Shown here: in pieces, positions 33,230-41,661 of the stretch | How positions within the stretch are numbered: the stretch's first letter is position 1 | How the letters are laid out: every line of letters starts with the position of its first letter | From: Heritagella caecorum | Lineage (GTDB): Bacteria > Bacillota > Clostridia > Oscillospirales > Acutalibacteraceae | DNA length: 64,000 nt | NCBI GenBank assembly: GCA_904419035.1 | Contig: CAJFQL010000004.1 | Location: 1 to 64,000, forward strand | Reading direction: 5' to 3' | Notes under the pieces: model-generated | The model's database searches: none | Told to the model about the DNA's origin: nothing | The model's input: only the letters and a program-made list of their open reading frames with translations | Program-made: the position numbers and the translations under genes

Positions 33230-35293
33230 TTATGCGTTTTCGTGCAGGATCAAAACCCCATAAGCCGGAAGTTCCACCGGGCCCTGGCACGTTTCGCCTG
33301 TCAGGCTGTTTACCATCTCTTTCGCCAGCATCACCCGGCGGGGCGCCGCTTTGTAGTTGAGCAGGAAGAAGGTCTTTTTGCCGTCCTTTTCCCGCACGGC
33401 CACTTCCACATCCCAGGGGGCTTCGACCCAATCCCCATAGGTTTCGTCCATGTGCAGCTTTTTCAGGAACTGCACGGCGGTTTCCCGATTAAAGGCCGCC
33501 CCGTAATAGTACACCTTTCCTTTGCCCACCTGCCGTTCGGTCAACGCCGGGCGGCCGTCGTAGTAATTGCCGCAGAAGAACCCAACGGCTTTGGTGCCGG
33601 GCAAGGGCAGCAGCACTTCGTTAAATTCGGGAGCCGGCAGCCGCTCGCCGCCCCACATGACGGTTTCCGGACCGTCGGCTTCGCACAGCAGGGTGAAATC
33701 TTCCACCTTCACCCCCGCCAGTTCCATGGCGTACCCGGGCATGGGCCGCATGGGGCAGCGCCCGTATTCATCCTTATACCCGGTGCGCACACCGAGGATC
33801 AGCGTGCCGCCCCGTTCGGCGTACCGGCGCAGCAAATCGGCCCGGGGTTTTGTCAAAATGGTGGGATGCGGATAAACAAGCACATCATACCGTAACAGGT
33901 CTTCCACCGTCACGGTGCGCTCGCTTCCCTCTTCGGGCAAGTAGACAAAATCCATGGGCGTATGGCACACCTGACCGGCTTCGTACCAACCGTAATCGCT
34001 GATGCTGTCCTGCCGGCGCCAGTTGTCCTGTTCGCTGTCCCATTCGTTGCTGTAATCTTTCACCATGGCAATGCGGGCCTGGTACCGGGAACCGGCCAGA
34101 GCGGCCATTTTTTCAGTTTCCGCGGCAATTTTCTTTAGTTCCCTTAACCGGCGGTTCGGCTCGTTATCGTAATTTAACAGCCCGTGCCAGTAAATTTCCG
34201 TGCCCACCGGCGCCGTACGCCACCGGAAATACGACACGAAATCGGCCCCGTGGGCAATGGCCTGCCAGGTCCACAGCCGCATCTGGCCCGGTTTGGGGGC
34301 GGGCTGGCGCATACGGCTGACCCAGCCGCCGGGCCCCGACTGCTGTTCCATAATGCCGAAATTGGGCGAAATGGAGCGGGTGCGGGTCAGGCTCCAGCCA
34401 AAGCGGCGGTCATTCATGGCGCCGGGTTCGTTCGGGTGATTGCCTTCATCAAAGGCAAAATTCGGGTAGTTGTCGTAGGTCATAAACGACAGCGCCCGCT
34501 GGGTCATCTCGTGGCTATCCAAATGGCCAAAAATGCCGTTGGTGGTAATAAAGACGTTATCCGGGATATACCGGCGCAAAATGGCGCTCTGCCGCTCCAA
34601 ATACCGGGTGATGATGGCGCTGATAAAGCGCTTTTCCATCAGTTTCATATGCGGATTAAATCCGGGGGACGTCACCGGGCGGGGCAGGTAAATTTCGTCC
34701 CAGCTGGTGTACGTCTGGTTCCAGAACACGGTGCCCATTTTGTCATTCAGGTTTTCGAGGGTGCCGAACTGTTCCTTCATAAAAGTGCGGAACGCCTTGT
34801 GGTCGCTTTCGCTGTAGTACACATTCACTTCGCAGTTGCATTCATTATCCAGCTGCCACCCCACAATGGCCGGATGGCGGCCATAATGCATGGCCATTTG
34901 GGTAATGATGCGGTCGCAGAAGGATAAGTACGTTTCGCTGGTATAATTGTGGTGCTGCCGCAGCCCGTGGCGGTACAGCACCCCGTCCGGCCGGGCATTG
35001 AGGGTTTCGGGGTATTTTTCCGTGAGCCACGCCGGGGGCGTGCAGGTGGGTGTGCAGAAGATCACGTTCATCTCTTCCCTGCTGCACAAATCCAAAAAAC
35101 GGTCAAAGAACGAAAAATCGAAATGCCCTTCGGTGGGTTCGATTTTGCTCCAGGCAAATTCCCCCACCCGCACACACTCGATACCGTTTTCTTTCATGCG
35201 GCGCAAATCTTCCTGCCATAGGTGTTCATCCCAATGTTCCGGGTAATAACAGACCCCCAACGCAAGGTGGTCTAGGTGCATGGTCTTTTCCAT
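33230..35293 (-). CDS. GH42 beta-galactosidase
   Basis: A 687-residue GH42 enzyme of normal length: TIM barrel (residues 1-400), trimerisation domain (about 400-610) and a C-terminal beta domain. LGVCYYPEHWDEHLW near the N-terminus is diagnostic. The acid/base glutamate is in VGWQLDNECNCEV near 160, and the nucleophile in NFGIMEQQSGPGGW near 325. No signal peptide, so it cleaves imported beta-galactosides. The ATG at 35293 is chosen over an upstream frame because the protein then starts at the family's usual N-terminus, behind GGGGAAG. Monocistronic. Confidence 0.92.
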   Translation of the reverse strand: MEKTMHLDHLALGVCYYPEHWDEHLWQEDLRRMKENGIECVRVGEFAWSKIEPTEGHFDFSFFDRFLDLCSREEMNVIFCTPTCTPPAWLTEKYPETLNARPDGVLYRHGLRQHHNYTSETYLSFCDRIITQMAMHYGRHPAIVGWQLDNECNCEVNVYYSESDHKAFRTFMKEQFGTLENLNDKMGTVFWNQTYTSWDEIYLPRPVTSPGFNPHMKLMEKRFISAIITRYLERQSAILRRYIPDNVFITTNGIFGHLDSHEMTQRALSFMTYDNYPNFAFDEGNHPNEPGAMNDRRFGWSLTRTRSISPNFGIMEQQSGPGGWVSRMRQPAPKPGQMRLWTWQAIAHGADFVSYFRWRTAPVGTEIYWHGLLNYDNEPNRRLRELKKIAAETEKMAALAGSRYQARIAMVKDYSNEWDSEQDNWRRQDSISDYGWYEAGQVCHTPMDFVYLPEEGSERTVTVEDLLRYDVLVYPHPTILTKPRADLLRRYAERGGTLILGVRTGYKDEYGRCPMRPMPGYAMELAGVKVEDFTLLCEADGPETVMWGGERLPAPEFNEVLLPLPGTKAVGFFCGNYYDGRPALTERQVGKGKVYYYGAAFNRETAVQFLKKLHMDETYGDWVEAPWDVEVAVREKDGKKTFFLLNYKAAPRRVMLAKEMVNSLTGETCQGPVELPAYGVLILHENA

Positions 35294-35314
35294 ATCGACA
35301 ACTTCCCCTTTCAT

Positions 35315-35327
35315 CCGGCCGGGCCGG
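35315..35327 (-). promoter_or_regulatory. GC inverted repeat in the GH42 leader
   Basis: CCGGCC-G-GGCCGG at 35315-35327 lies between the GH42 promoter and its ribosome site. It is a possible operator or hairpin, similar in position to the palindrome before the minus-strand GH3 gene. Confidence 0.35.
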
Positions 35328-35339
35328 TTTTCTGGCTTT

Positions 35340-35368
35340 ATGGTACCACACAAAAGCTGTCTGTACAA
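35340..35368 (-). promoter_or_regulatory. Promoter of the GH42 gene
   Basis: Minus strand TTGTAC (35368-35363), 17-base spacer, TACCAT (35345-35340). The -10 is weak. Confidence 0.5.
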
Positions 35369-35385
35369 GTCCTTTTTTGCCCCGC

Positions 35386-37134
35386 TTACGCCTTTTCGTC
35401 CCCGGCGGCGATGGCCTGTTTGTCGCACAGCTCTTTATAAAGGCCATTTTGGGCCAATAGTTCTTCGTGGCGGCCCTGTTCCACAATGCGCCCCTCTTTC
35501 AGTACCAAAATCTGGTCGGCCCGGCGCACGGTGGAAAGCCGGTGGGCAATCACGATCATGGTTCGGGACCCGGCCAGGTGGTCGATGGCTTTTTGGATTT
35601 CCGCTTCGGTTTCGGTATCCACGGCCGAGGTGGCTTCATCCAAAATCAGCACCGGCGTGTCCCGCAAAATAGCCCGGGCAATAGACAGCCGCTGCTTTTG
35701 CCCGCCTGATAGCCGCACGCCCCGTTCCCCCACGGGCGTTTCGTACCCTTTGGGCATACGGCGGATAAATTCGTCGGCATGGGCCGCCCGGGCGGCCGCT
35801 TCGATTTCCTCCCTCGTGGCGCTTTCCACCCCATAGGCGATATTTTCCGCAATGGTGCCGTTAAACAGGAACGTGTCTTGCAGCACCATGGAAAGCCGGT
35901 CGCGCACGTCGGCTAAACGGGCATGGCGGATATCGACGCCATCGAGCAACACCCGGCCGGAAACGGGGTCATAAAACCGCTCTAATAGCGCTGTGATGGT
36001 GGTTTTCCCCACCCCGGTGGGGCCGACCAGCGCCACCATAGTGCCCGGCGCCGCATGGAATGAAATATCCCGGAGCACCGGTTCGGCCGGATCGTACCAG
36101 AAGGATACATGGTCAAACACAATATCCCCTTTCCCTTCCGGCAGCGGGACGGGGGTTTCATCTTCTTTAATTTCCGATTCGGCGTCGAGAATATCGAATA
36201 CCCGCACCGCCCCGGCGTAGGTCTGCTGTACGTCTTCCACCAGCCGGGCCAGGGTGGCCAGCGGTTCGTAGAAAAGCGCTAAGTACATCATAAAGCCTAC
36301 GACGTCGCTCACGGCCATGTCGCCCCCCAGCGCCATACTGCCGCCCAACGCCACCACAATCACGGTACCCAGAGATGTGAGCAGCTGCACCAGCGGCTGG
36401 TACACGGCGTTGGCGAAATTCGCGTGGACGTTCACCCGGGAATAGGTATCGCATTCCTGCGCGATTTTTTCGTGTTCCGCCTGTTCTTTGTGGAACGTCT
36501 GGATTTCCCGCATGCCGGACACATGGTCCTGCAAAATGCCGTTGAGTTCGCCCAGCACCCGTTGGTTTACGCGATAGAGCGGCGCCACCCGTTTGGAATA
36601 CTGCAAACTGAGCAGCACCACAAACGGCACGGGAATCAGCGTAAACGCCGCGAGCACCGGGTTGATCACAAACAGCATCACCGCCACCCCCAGCACGATG
36701 AGCACGTTGCTGAGCAAATCGGGGATGGCGTGGGCCACCAGGATTTCGATTTGCCGGGTGTCGTTGACCATGCGGCTCATCAAATCGCCGGTCTGTTTGT
36801 CGTGGTAATACCGCAGGGACAGCGCCTGCAATTTATCATATACCGTTAACGTCAGTTCCGGCACAAAGCGCCACGCCGCCAAGTGGGAAATCCCCAGCTG
36901 GATAAACCGGCACACGGCCCTTACGAGATACGCCCCTACCAGCACCAGCGCGTAAATCCACAGGCCATTTTGCGTCAACACGCCCTCCTGCAGCCCCGCG
37001 GTCAGCCGCCGGGTAATTTCCGGTGTGACCAAGTTTAAAAGCGCCGCACCGATAATCCCCAGCACCGCGATCAATAACGTACCCCAGTGGCGCCGCGCCA
37101 TTTTCATTAACCGGCCGGTAAATCCCATGTTCAT
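35386..37134 (-). CDS. ABC exporter, fused membrane and ATPase domains
   Basis: A 582-residue half-transporter that would act as a dimer. The membrane domain (residues 1-310) has six segments. The ATPase has Walker A VGPTGVGKTTITALL near 375, signature LSGGQKQRLSIARA near 475, and Walker B PVLILDEATSAVD near 500, followed by the IVIAHRLSTVR switch histidine. It resembles MsbA/BmrA-type multidrug or lipid exporters. Only one such gene is here, so it is probably homodimeric. Substrate unknown. Start ATG at 37134; an ATG six bases further in is equally possible. Confidence 0.88.
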   Translation of the reverse strand: MNMGFTGRLMKMARRHWGTLLIAVLGIIGAALLNLVTPEITRRLTAGLQEGVLTQNGLWIYALVLVGAYLVRAVCRFIQLGISHLAAWRFVPELTLTVYDKLQALSLRYYHDKQTGDLMSRMVNDTRQIEILVAHAIPDLLSNVLIVLGVAVMLFVINPVLAAFTLIPVPFVVLLSLQYSKRVAPLYRVNQRVLGELNGILQDHVSGMREIQTFHKEQAEHEKIAQECDTYSRVNVHANFANAVYQPLVQLLTSLGTVIVVALGGSMALGGDMAVSDVVGFMMYLALFYEPLATLARLVEDVQQTYAGAVRVFDILDAESEIKEDETPVPLPEGKGDIVFDHVSFWYDPAEPVLRDISFHAAPGTMVALVGPTGVGKTTITALLERFYDPVSGRVLLDGVDIRHARLADVRDRLSMVLQDTFLFNGTIAENIAYGVESATREEIEAAARAAHADEFIRRMPKGYETPVGERGVRLSGGQKQRLSIARAILRDTPVLILDEATSAVDTETEAEIQKAIDHLAGSRTMIVIAHRLSTVRRADQILVLKEGRIVEQGRHEELLAQNGLYKELCDKQAIAAGDEKA

Positions 37135-37165
37135 GTGCCCCCTCTTTTACTTTTCAAATAAAGTT

Positions 37166-37194
37166 ATCTTACACCTTTTCTTTTCCGTTGTCAA
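37166..37194 (-). promoter_or_regulatory. Promoter of the ABC exporter gene
   Basis: Minus strand TTGACA (37194-37189), 17-base spacer, TAAGAT (37171-37166). Confidence 0.8.
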
Positions 37195-37196
37195 AA

Positions 37197-37235
37197 AAAT
37201 CCCCGGCGCGGTTTGTCACCGTACCGGGGATTTTC
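37197..37235 (-). terminator. Terminator of htpG
   Basis: ATCCCCGG (37199-37206) pairs with CCGGGGAT (37224-37231); on minus it is followed by T-rich sequence. It abuts the -35 of the next promoter. Confidence 0.75.
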
Positions 37236-37249
37236 GGAAAGCGAAACGC

Positions 37250-39154
37250 TTATTCGCCCACCATCAGTTCACAGATTTTATTCGTATAGGCCACCGGGTC
37301 TTCCACGGGGAAGCCTTCGATCAGCATGGCCTGGGTGTACAAAAGCTGGGTATATTCCTTTACCTTTGCCTTATCGCCCTCATACAGCGACTGCAAGCGG
37401 CGGAAAATCGGGTGGTTTACGTTGATTTCCAGCACCCGCTGGGCCGTCACTTTTTCGTTGCCGGGCATCGCGTTGAGCACCTTTTCCATTTCCAGCGTCA
37501 CGGCGCCTTCGGTGGAAATGCACACCGGGTGGCTCTTCAGGCGCTGGGACAGTACGACCGCTTTGACCTTGCCATCCAGGGAGTCTTTCATGAAGTTGAG
37601 CAGATCCTTGTTTTCTTCTACCTTCTGTTCGGTTTCCTTCTTTTCTTCCTCGGTACCCAAATCCAGGTCGTCGGAGGAAATATTCTTGAAGGTCTTTTCC
37701 TGGTAGCTGCCCAGCATACGCAGGGCGAATTCATCCACATTGTCCGTCAGGTACAAAATCTCGTACCCCTTATCCCGCAGCAGTTCCGTCTGGGGCAGCT
37801 GCTGGATGTGGGTGAGGGAATCGCCGCAGGCATAGTAGATGTCCTTCTGGTCTTCCTTCATGCGGCTGACATATTCGCCCAGGGTCGTGAGCTTATCTTC
37901 ATGGGACGAAACGAACATGAGCAGGTCCTGCAGCAGTTCTTTTTTGGCGCCGTAATCCGCATAGACGCCAAACTTCAGCTGCAAGCCAAAGTTCTTATAG
38001 AAGGTTTCGTACTTTTCCCGGTCGTTTTGCAGCATGGAAGCTAGTTCGCTCTTAATCTTCTTTTCCAGCCGGCTTTCGATCAGTTTCAGCTGGCGGTCGT
38101 GCTGCAGCATTTCACGGGAAATATTCAGGGACAGATCTTGGGAATCCACCACGCCTTTTACAAAGCTGAAGCAGTCGGGCAGCAGGTCGGGGCATTTTTC
38201 CATAATCAGCACACCGCTGGCATACAGCTGCAAGCCCTTTTCAAAATCCCGGGAATAGTAATCCATGGGGGCCTGGGACGGGATGAACAGCAGCGCGTCA
38301 TAGGTGGCGGTGCCTTCGGTGCTGGTGCGGATCACCTTGAGAGGAGCCTGCCAATCCATAAACTTTTCGCGGTAGAAGTTGTCGTATTCTTCGTCGGTGA
38401 CTTCGTTCTTTTTCTTATGCCACAGCGGCACCATGCTGTTGAGGGTTTCCATCTCGTCGACGGTTTCCCATTCCGGTTCTTTCCCGTCTTTGCCGGTGCC
38501 ATCCTTCAGGCGGCTCTTGTGCATCATCATGCGGATGGGGTAGCGGATATAATCGCTGTATTTCTTTACCAGGCTCTGCAGCCGGTACTGGTCGAGATAT
38601 TCGCTGAACTTTTCGTCTTCGGTATCGTCTTTCAGGTGCAGGATAATGGTGGTGCCGTGGCCGTCCTCTTTTTTGCAGGAGGTAATGCTGTAGCCTTCAG
38701 CCCCTTTGGAGTGCCAGCAATAGGCTTCGTCGCTGCCATAGGCGCGGCTCTTCACGGTGACGTCATCGCTGACCATAAAGGCGGAGTAAAAGCCCACGCC
38801 GAACTGGCCGATGATGTCGATATCTTCCTGTTTTTCGTTTTCATTTTTAAATTTCAGCGAACCGCTGTTGGCAATCACACCCAGGTTATTGTCCAGCTCT
38901 TCTTTGGTCATGCCGCAGCCGTTATCCGAAATCGTCAGGGTACGGGCGTCTTTATCCGCCTGCAGCGTAATGGCAAAATCGCTGCGGTTCAGGCCCGTGT
39001 CGCCGCCCTGCAGCGCATGATAATACAGCTTATCAATGGCGTCGCTGGCGTTGCTGATCAGTTCCCGCAGGAAGATTTCGTGGTGGGTATAGATCGAATT
39101 GATCATCAGATCCAGTAGGCGCTTGGATTCTGACTTAAACTGTTTTAGTGCCAT
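37250..39154 (-). CDS. htpG: Chaperone HtpG (Hsp90)
   Basis: A 634-residue Hsp90. The N-terminal ATPase domain has ELISNASDAIDKLYY near residue 35, DNGCGMTKEEL near 80 and GQFGVGFYSAFM near 117. The middle domain (230-480) holds SREMLQHDR, and the C-terminal dimerisation domain follows, as in normal bacterial HtpG without a linker. It is monocistronic behind a sigma-A promoter and a CIRCE element, so HrcA control is expected. Confidence 0.97.
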   Translation of the reverse strand: MALKQFKSESKRLLDLMINSIYTHHEIFLRELISNASDAIDKLYYHALQGGDTGLNRSDFAITLQADKDARTLTISDNGCGMTKEELDNNLGVIANSGSLKFKNENEKQEDIDIIGQFGVGFYSAFMVSDDVTVKSRAYGSDEAYCWHSKGAEGYSITSCKKEDGHGTTIILHLKDDTEDEKFSEYLDQYRLQSLVKKYSDYIRYPIRMMMHKSRLKDGTGKDGKEPEWETVDEMETLNSMVPLWHKKKNEVTDEEYDNFYREKFMDWQAPLKVIRTSTEGTATYDALLFIPSQAPMDYYSRDFEKGLQLYASGVLIMEKCPDLLPDCFSFVKGVVDSQDLSLNISREMLQHDRQLKLIESRLEKKIKSELASMLQNDREKYETFYKNFGLQLKFGVYADYGAKKELLQDLLMFVSSHEDKLTTLGEYVSRMKEDQKDIYYACGDSLTHIQQLPQTELLRDKGYEILYLTDNVDEFALRMLGSYQEKTFKNISSDDLDLGTEEEKKETEQKVEENKDLLNFMKDSLDGKVKAVVLSQRLKSHPVCISTEGAVTLEMEKVLNAMPGNEKVTAQRVLEINVNHPIFRRLQSLYEGDKAKVKEYTQLLYTQAMLIEGFPVEDPVAYTNKICELMVGE

Positions 39155-39181
39155 GAGACATCAACCTCTGTTTCTCTATTT

Positions 39182-39208
39182 TTAGCACTCTCATGCTTTA
39201 AGTGCTAA
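39182..39208. promoter_or_regulatory. CIRCE element (HrcA operator) of htpG
   Basis: TTAGCACTC, nine bases, AAGTGCTAA at 39182-39208. This matches the CIRCE consensus at 17 of 18 arm positions. It sits just downstream of the htpG -10, covering the transcription start. Confidence 0.9.
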
Positions 39209-39212
39209 AAAC

Positions 39213-39241
39213 ATTGTACCGCAAGATGCCTCAGAATGCAA
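39213..39241 (-). promoter_or_regulatory. Promoter of htpG
   Basis: Minus strand TTGCAT (39241-39236), 17-base spacer, TACAAT (39218-39213), directly abutting the CIRCE element. Confidence 0.85.
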
Positions 39242-39282
39242 GAACAAATTGTAAACATTTTAAAAGGCCCGCAAAAACGCCA

Positions 39283-39332
39283 CAAAAAAAACCGGCGAAG
39301 GCTGTCTTTTCAAAACAACCTTCACCGGTTTA
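39283..39332 (-). terminator. Terminator of ftsZ
   Basis: AAACCGGCGAAGG (39289-39301) pairs with CCTTCACCGGTTT (39319-39331) except for one mismatch, followed on minus by a T run. Confidence 0.85.
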
Positions 39333-39358
39333 TAGGCAGGAAAACCCGCCCAACATTC

Positions 39359-40462
39359 TTAGTCGCGGAAAATCTTGTTGATTTCGGCCAGGAAATCATC
39401 GGGATCCGGCGTTTTGGCCGCCGTTCCCATGGTGGGCGCTACCGGGGCCGGTTCCTGCGGGGCCGGTTCCTGGGCTTTTTTGCCCTCCAGCACCGCATCG
39501 GTCTTGTCTTTGTCAAAACCGGTGGCGATGACCGTGACCGTCATTTCGTCTTCCATGTTGTCATCGAACGCAGCACCCCAAATGATGTTGGCTTCGGGGT
39601 CGGCCTGTTCCCGCACCATGCTGGCGGCCGTGTCGATTTCGTCCAGCCCGATATCGGGGGAGGACGTGACATTGATAATCACACCGCTGGCGCCGTCGAT
39701 GGACGTTTCCAGCAGCGGGCTGGAAATGGCCGCTTTGGCCGCCATTTCGGCCTTGTCTTTCCCGGAAGCATGTCCCACACCCATGTGAGCCAGGCCGGCG
39801 TCTTTCATGACCGACGTCACGTCGGCAAAGTCCAGGTTGATGACACCCAAATCCTTGATCAGATCGGAAATACTCTGGGCACCCTGACGCAGCACATCGT
39901 CGGCGATTTTAAACGCGTTGACCAGCGTAATGCGCTGTTCGCTGACGAGTTTCAGCCGTTCGTTGGGGATGACCACCAGGGAGTCCACCTGTTCGCGCAA
40001 ATTGCGGATGCCCTCTTCCGCTTGGGCCATGCGGCGTCTGCCTTCAAATTCAAAAGGCTTTGTCACAATGCCTACGGTGAGCACGCCCAAATCCCGGGCC
40101 ACACCGGCTACCACCGGCGCTGCCCCGGTACCCGTACCGCCGCCCATACCGGCGGTGATGAACACCATATCGGCGCCGCGCACGGCCGCTGCAATGGCAT
40201 CCCGGCTTTCTTCGGCAGCTTTGGCGCCGATTTCCGGATGCGAACCGGCCCCTTTTCCGCCGGTAATCTTTTCACCAATTTGAATTTTTTCCGTTGCCTT
40301 GGAGCGGTTCAGCGCCTGCCGGTCGGTATTCATGCTGATGAATTCCACGCCCTGCACGCCACTTTCGATCATACGGTTGACTGTATTTCCACCGCCGCCG
40401 CCAACACCGATCACCTTGATCTGTACCTCGTAATCCGCGGGGCTGTCGATTTCGAATGCCAT
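39359..40462 (-). CDS. ftsZ: Cell division protein FtsZ
   Basis: A 367-residue tubulin-like GTPase that forms the division ring. The signature GMGGGTGTGAAPVV is near residue 105, GVGGGGGNTVNRM near 22 and the synergy segment NLDFADVTSVMKDAG near 210. The core ends near 315; a short Pro/Ala-rich linker leads to a C-terminal peptide DPDDFLAEINKIFRD, which does not look like the common IPxFL(R/K) tail. It is transcribed from its own promoter at the end of the dcw cluster; ftsA is not adjacent. Confidence 0.97.
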   Translation of the reverse strand: MAFEIDSPADYEVQIKVIGVGGGGGNTVNRMIESGVQGVEFISMNTDRQALNRSKATEKIQIGEKITGGKGAGSHPEIGAKAAEESRDAIAAAVRGADMVFITAGMGGGTGTGAAPVVAGVARDLGVLTVGIVTKPFEFEGRRRMAQAEEGIRNLREQVDSLVVIPNERLKLVSEQRITLVNAFKIADDVLRQGAQSISDLIKDLGVINLDFADVTSVMKDAGLAHMGVGHASGKDKAEMAAKAAISSPLLETSIDGASGVIINVTSSPDIGLDEIDTAASMVREQADPEANIIWGAAFDDNMEDEMTVTVIATGFDKDKTDAVLEGKKAQEPAPQEPAPVAPTMGTAAKTPDPDDFLAEINKIFRD

Positions 40463-40488
40463 CTGACTTCATCCTCCTGCTATGTAGA

Positions 40489-40515
40489 TTTGCATACGGA
40501 TTTTCCGCATGCAAA
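40489..40515 (-). promoter_or_regulatory. Strong hairpin in the ftsZ leader
   Basis: TTTGCATACGGA (40489-40500) and TCCGCATGCAAA (40504-40515) are 12-base arms with one G-U pair and a three-base loop. It is transcribed, about 27 bases upstream of the ftsZ start codon, and lacks a T tail, so it is not a terminator. Confidence 0.65.
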
Positions 40516-40545
40516 AGGAAACTTTTTTATACTGTGTACCATTTA

Positions 40546-40574
40546 AGAGTACCACGAATCGGGCAGTTTGACAA
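40546..40574 (-). promoter_or_regulatory. Promoter of ftsZ
   Basis: Minus strand TTGTCA (40574-40569), 17-base spacer, TACTCT (40551-40546). Confidence 0.65.
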
Positions 40575-40578
40575 GAAA

Positions 40579-40592
40579 ATTTTCGCGAAAAT
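40579..40592. promoter_or_regulatory. Perfect palindrome next to the ftsZ -35
   Basis: ATTTTCGCGAAAAT (40579-40592) lies five bases upstream of the -35 element. It could bind a dimeric regulator. A second palindrome, CGTTTCGAAACG, is at 40644-40655 nearer the ftsQ end. Confidence 0.4.
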
Positions 40593-40669
40593 CCTCGTTT
40601 ACCCGGTTTTTTTTCGCTTGTTTTTTTGCTTTTTGTTCAAAACCGTTTCGAAACGCAAAAAGGCCGGTT

Positions 40670-41629
40670 TTAAGGGGTTTCGGCGTCCGGCTGGGTTTCA
40701 CCATCCCCGTCTTCGGGCTGGGCCGTTTCACCTTCGGGCTCGGTGCTGTCTTCCCCCGTCTTCGACGTATCGCTGCTGTCGGACGAGGACGAAGCACTTT
40801 CCTCCTGGCTGGAGCTGGTGGTTTCCGGATCAAAATACACCCTTTTGCTATCCCTTGTCAGCGAAGCGTCCAGGGTCCCCCGGTCGTCCTTTGTGAGGTT
40901 TTCGGTGACAATTTTTTTCACCGAAGCGACTTTCAGTTCCAAATCATCCGGCCCGCCAAAGTTAATGGTAATACGCCCGTCATAGACTACCGTCAGCTGA
41001 TACAGGTTCTGGACATCCACCGAAGTAATCGGGGAAAATTCGTCCTCTTGCAGCTGCTGCAACAGGTCATCCAGTACGCTGGCCGTTTCCTCTTCTTCCC
41101 ATTGGGCCGTGTAACCGGGAGTGGGGTCTTTGGCCTGCAGCCCTTTAATCAGCAGCACGTCATCCGGCGCCTGCCGGACGGTTTCCAGGATTTTATAGGA
41201 ATCATCCACCAATAGGATGTCACCGTTTTCCTGCTCCACGGCGGCGGCTACTTTCGCCGGTTCCACCGTGATACAGATGGTCGACGGGATTTTCCTCTCG
41301 ACCCTGACTTCGCCCGTATAGGGCAGGGAGGTTTCGATCTGCTCTTTGGCGCCATCCACATCGGCCAAAAATAGGTTTTCCCCTTCCGACAGCCCGCTGG
41401 CTTTGAGGATCTCTTCCTGGGAATAGGAAGTCTGGTTCTCGATTTCAATATCCGTCACCCGGAACAGTACGGTCAGGGAAAGGGACACCGCCGCCGTCAC
41501 GACGAATAAAAAGACCAATAGATAAAAGATAACCAGCATCCGCCTGCGGCGGCGGGCCCGCTGGGTAGCGCCCCGGCGCGGCCGCCTGACGGCGCCTTTT
41601 TGTTTTCCGTTTTGCGGCTCACGGCCCAT
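40670..41629 (-). CDS. Cell division protein FtsQ/DivIB type
   Basis: A 319-residue bitopic protein: basic cytoplasmic N-terminus (residues 1-33, with an arginine-rich stretch), one membrane segment (about 34-58), then a POTRA domain starting VTDIEIENQTSYSQEEIL and a beta domain (VERKIPSTICITVEP). The last 55 residues are a Ser/Glu/Asp/Pro-rich low-complexity tail outside the cell. It links FtsL and the division PBP in the divisome. The ATG at 41629 is used; an ATG overlapping the murA stop (41662) has no ribosome site. Confidence 0.88.
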   Translation of the reverse strand: MGREPQNGKQKGAVRRPRRGATQRARRRRRMLVIFYLLVFLFVVTAAVSLSLTVLFRVTDIEIENQTSYSQEEILKASGLSEGENLFLADVDGAKEQIETSLPYTGEVRVERKIPSTICITVEPAKVAAAVEQENGDILLVDDSYKILETVRQAPDDVLLIKGLQAKDPTPGYTAQWEEEETASVLDDLLQQLQEDEFSPITSVDVQNLYQLTVVYDGRITINFGGPDDLELKVASVKKIVTENLTKDDRGTLDASLTRDSKRVYFDPETTSSSQEESASSSSDSSDTSKTGEDSTEPEGETAQPEDGDGETQPDAETP

Positions 41630-41661
41630 GACTATCCCTTCTTTCCGCCTTGCGGCCTCCA

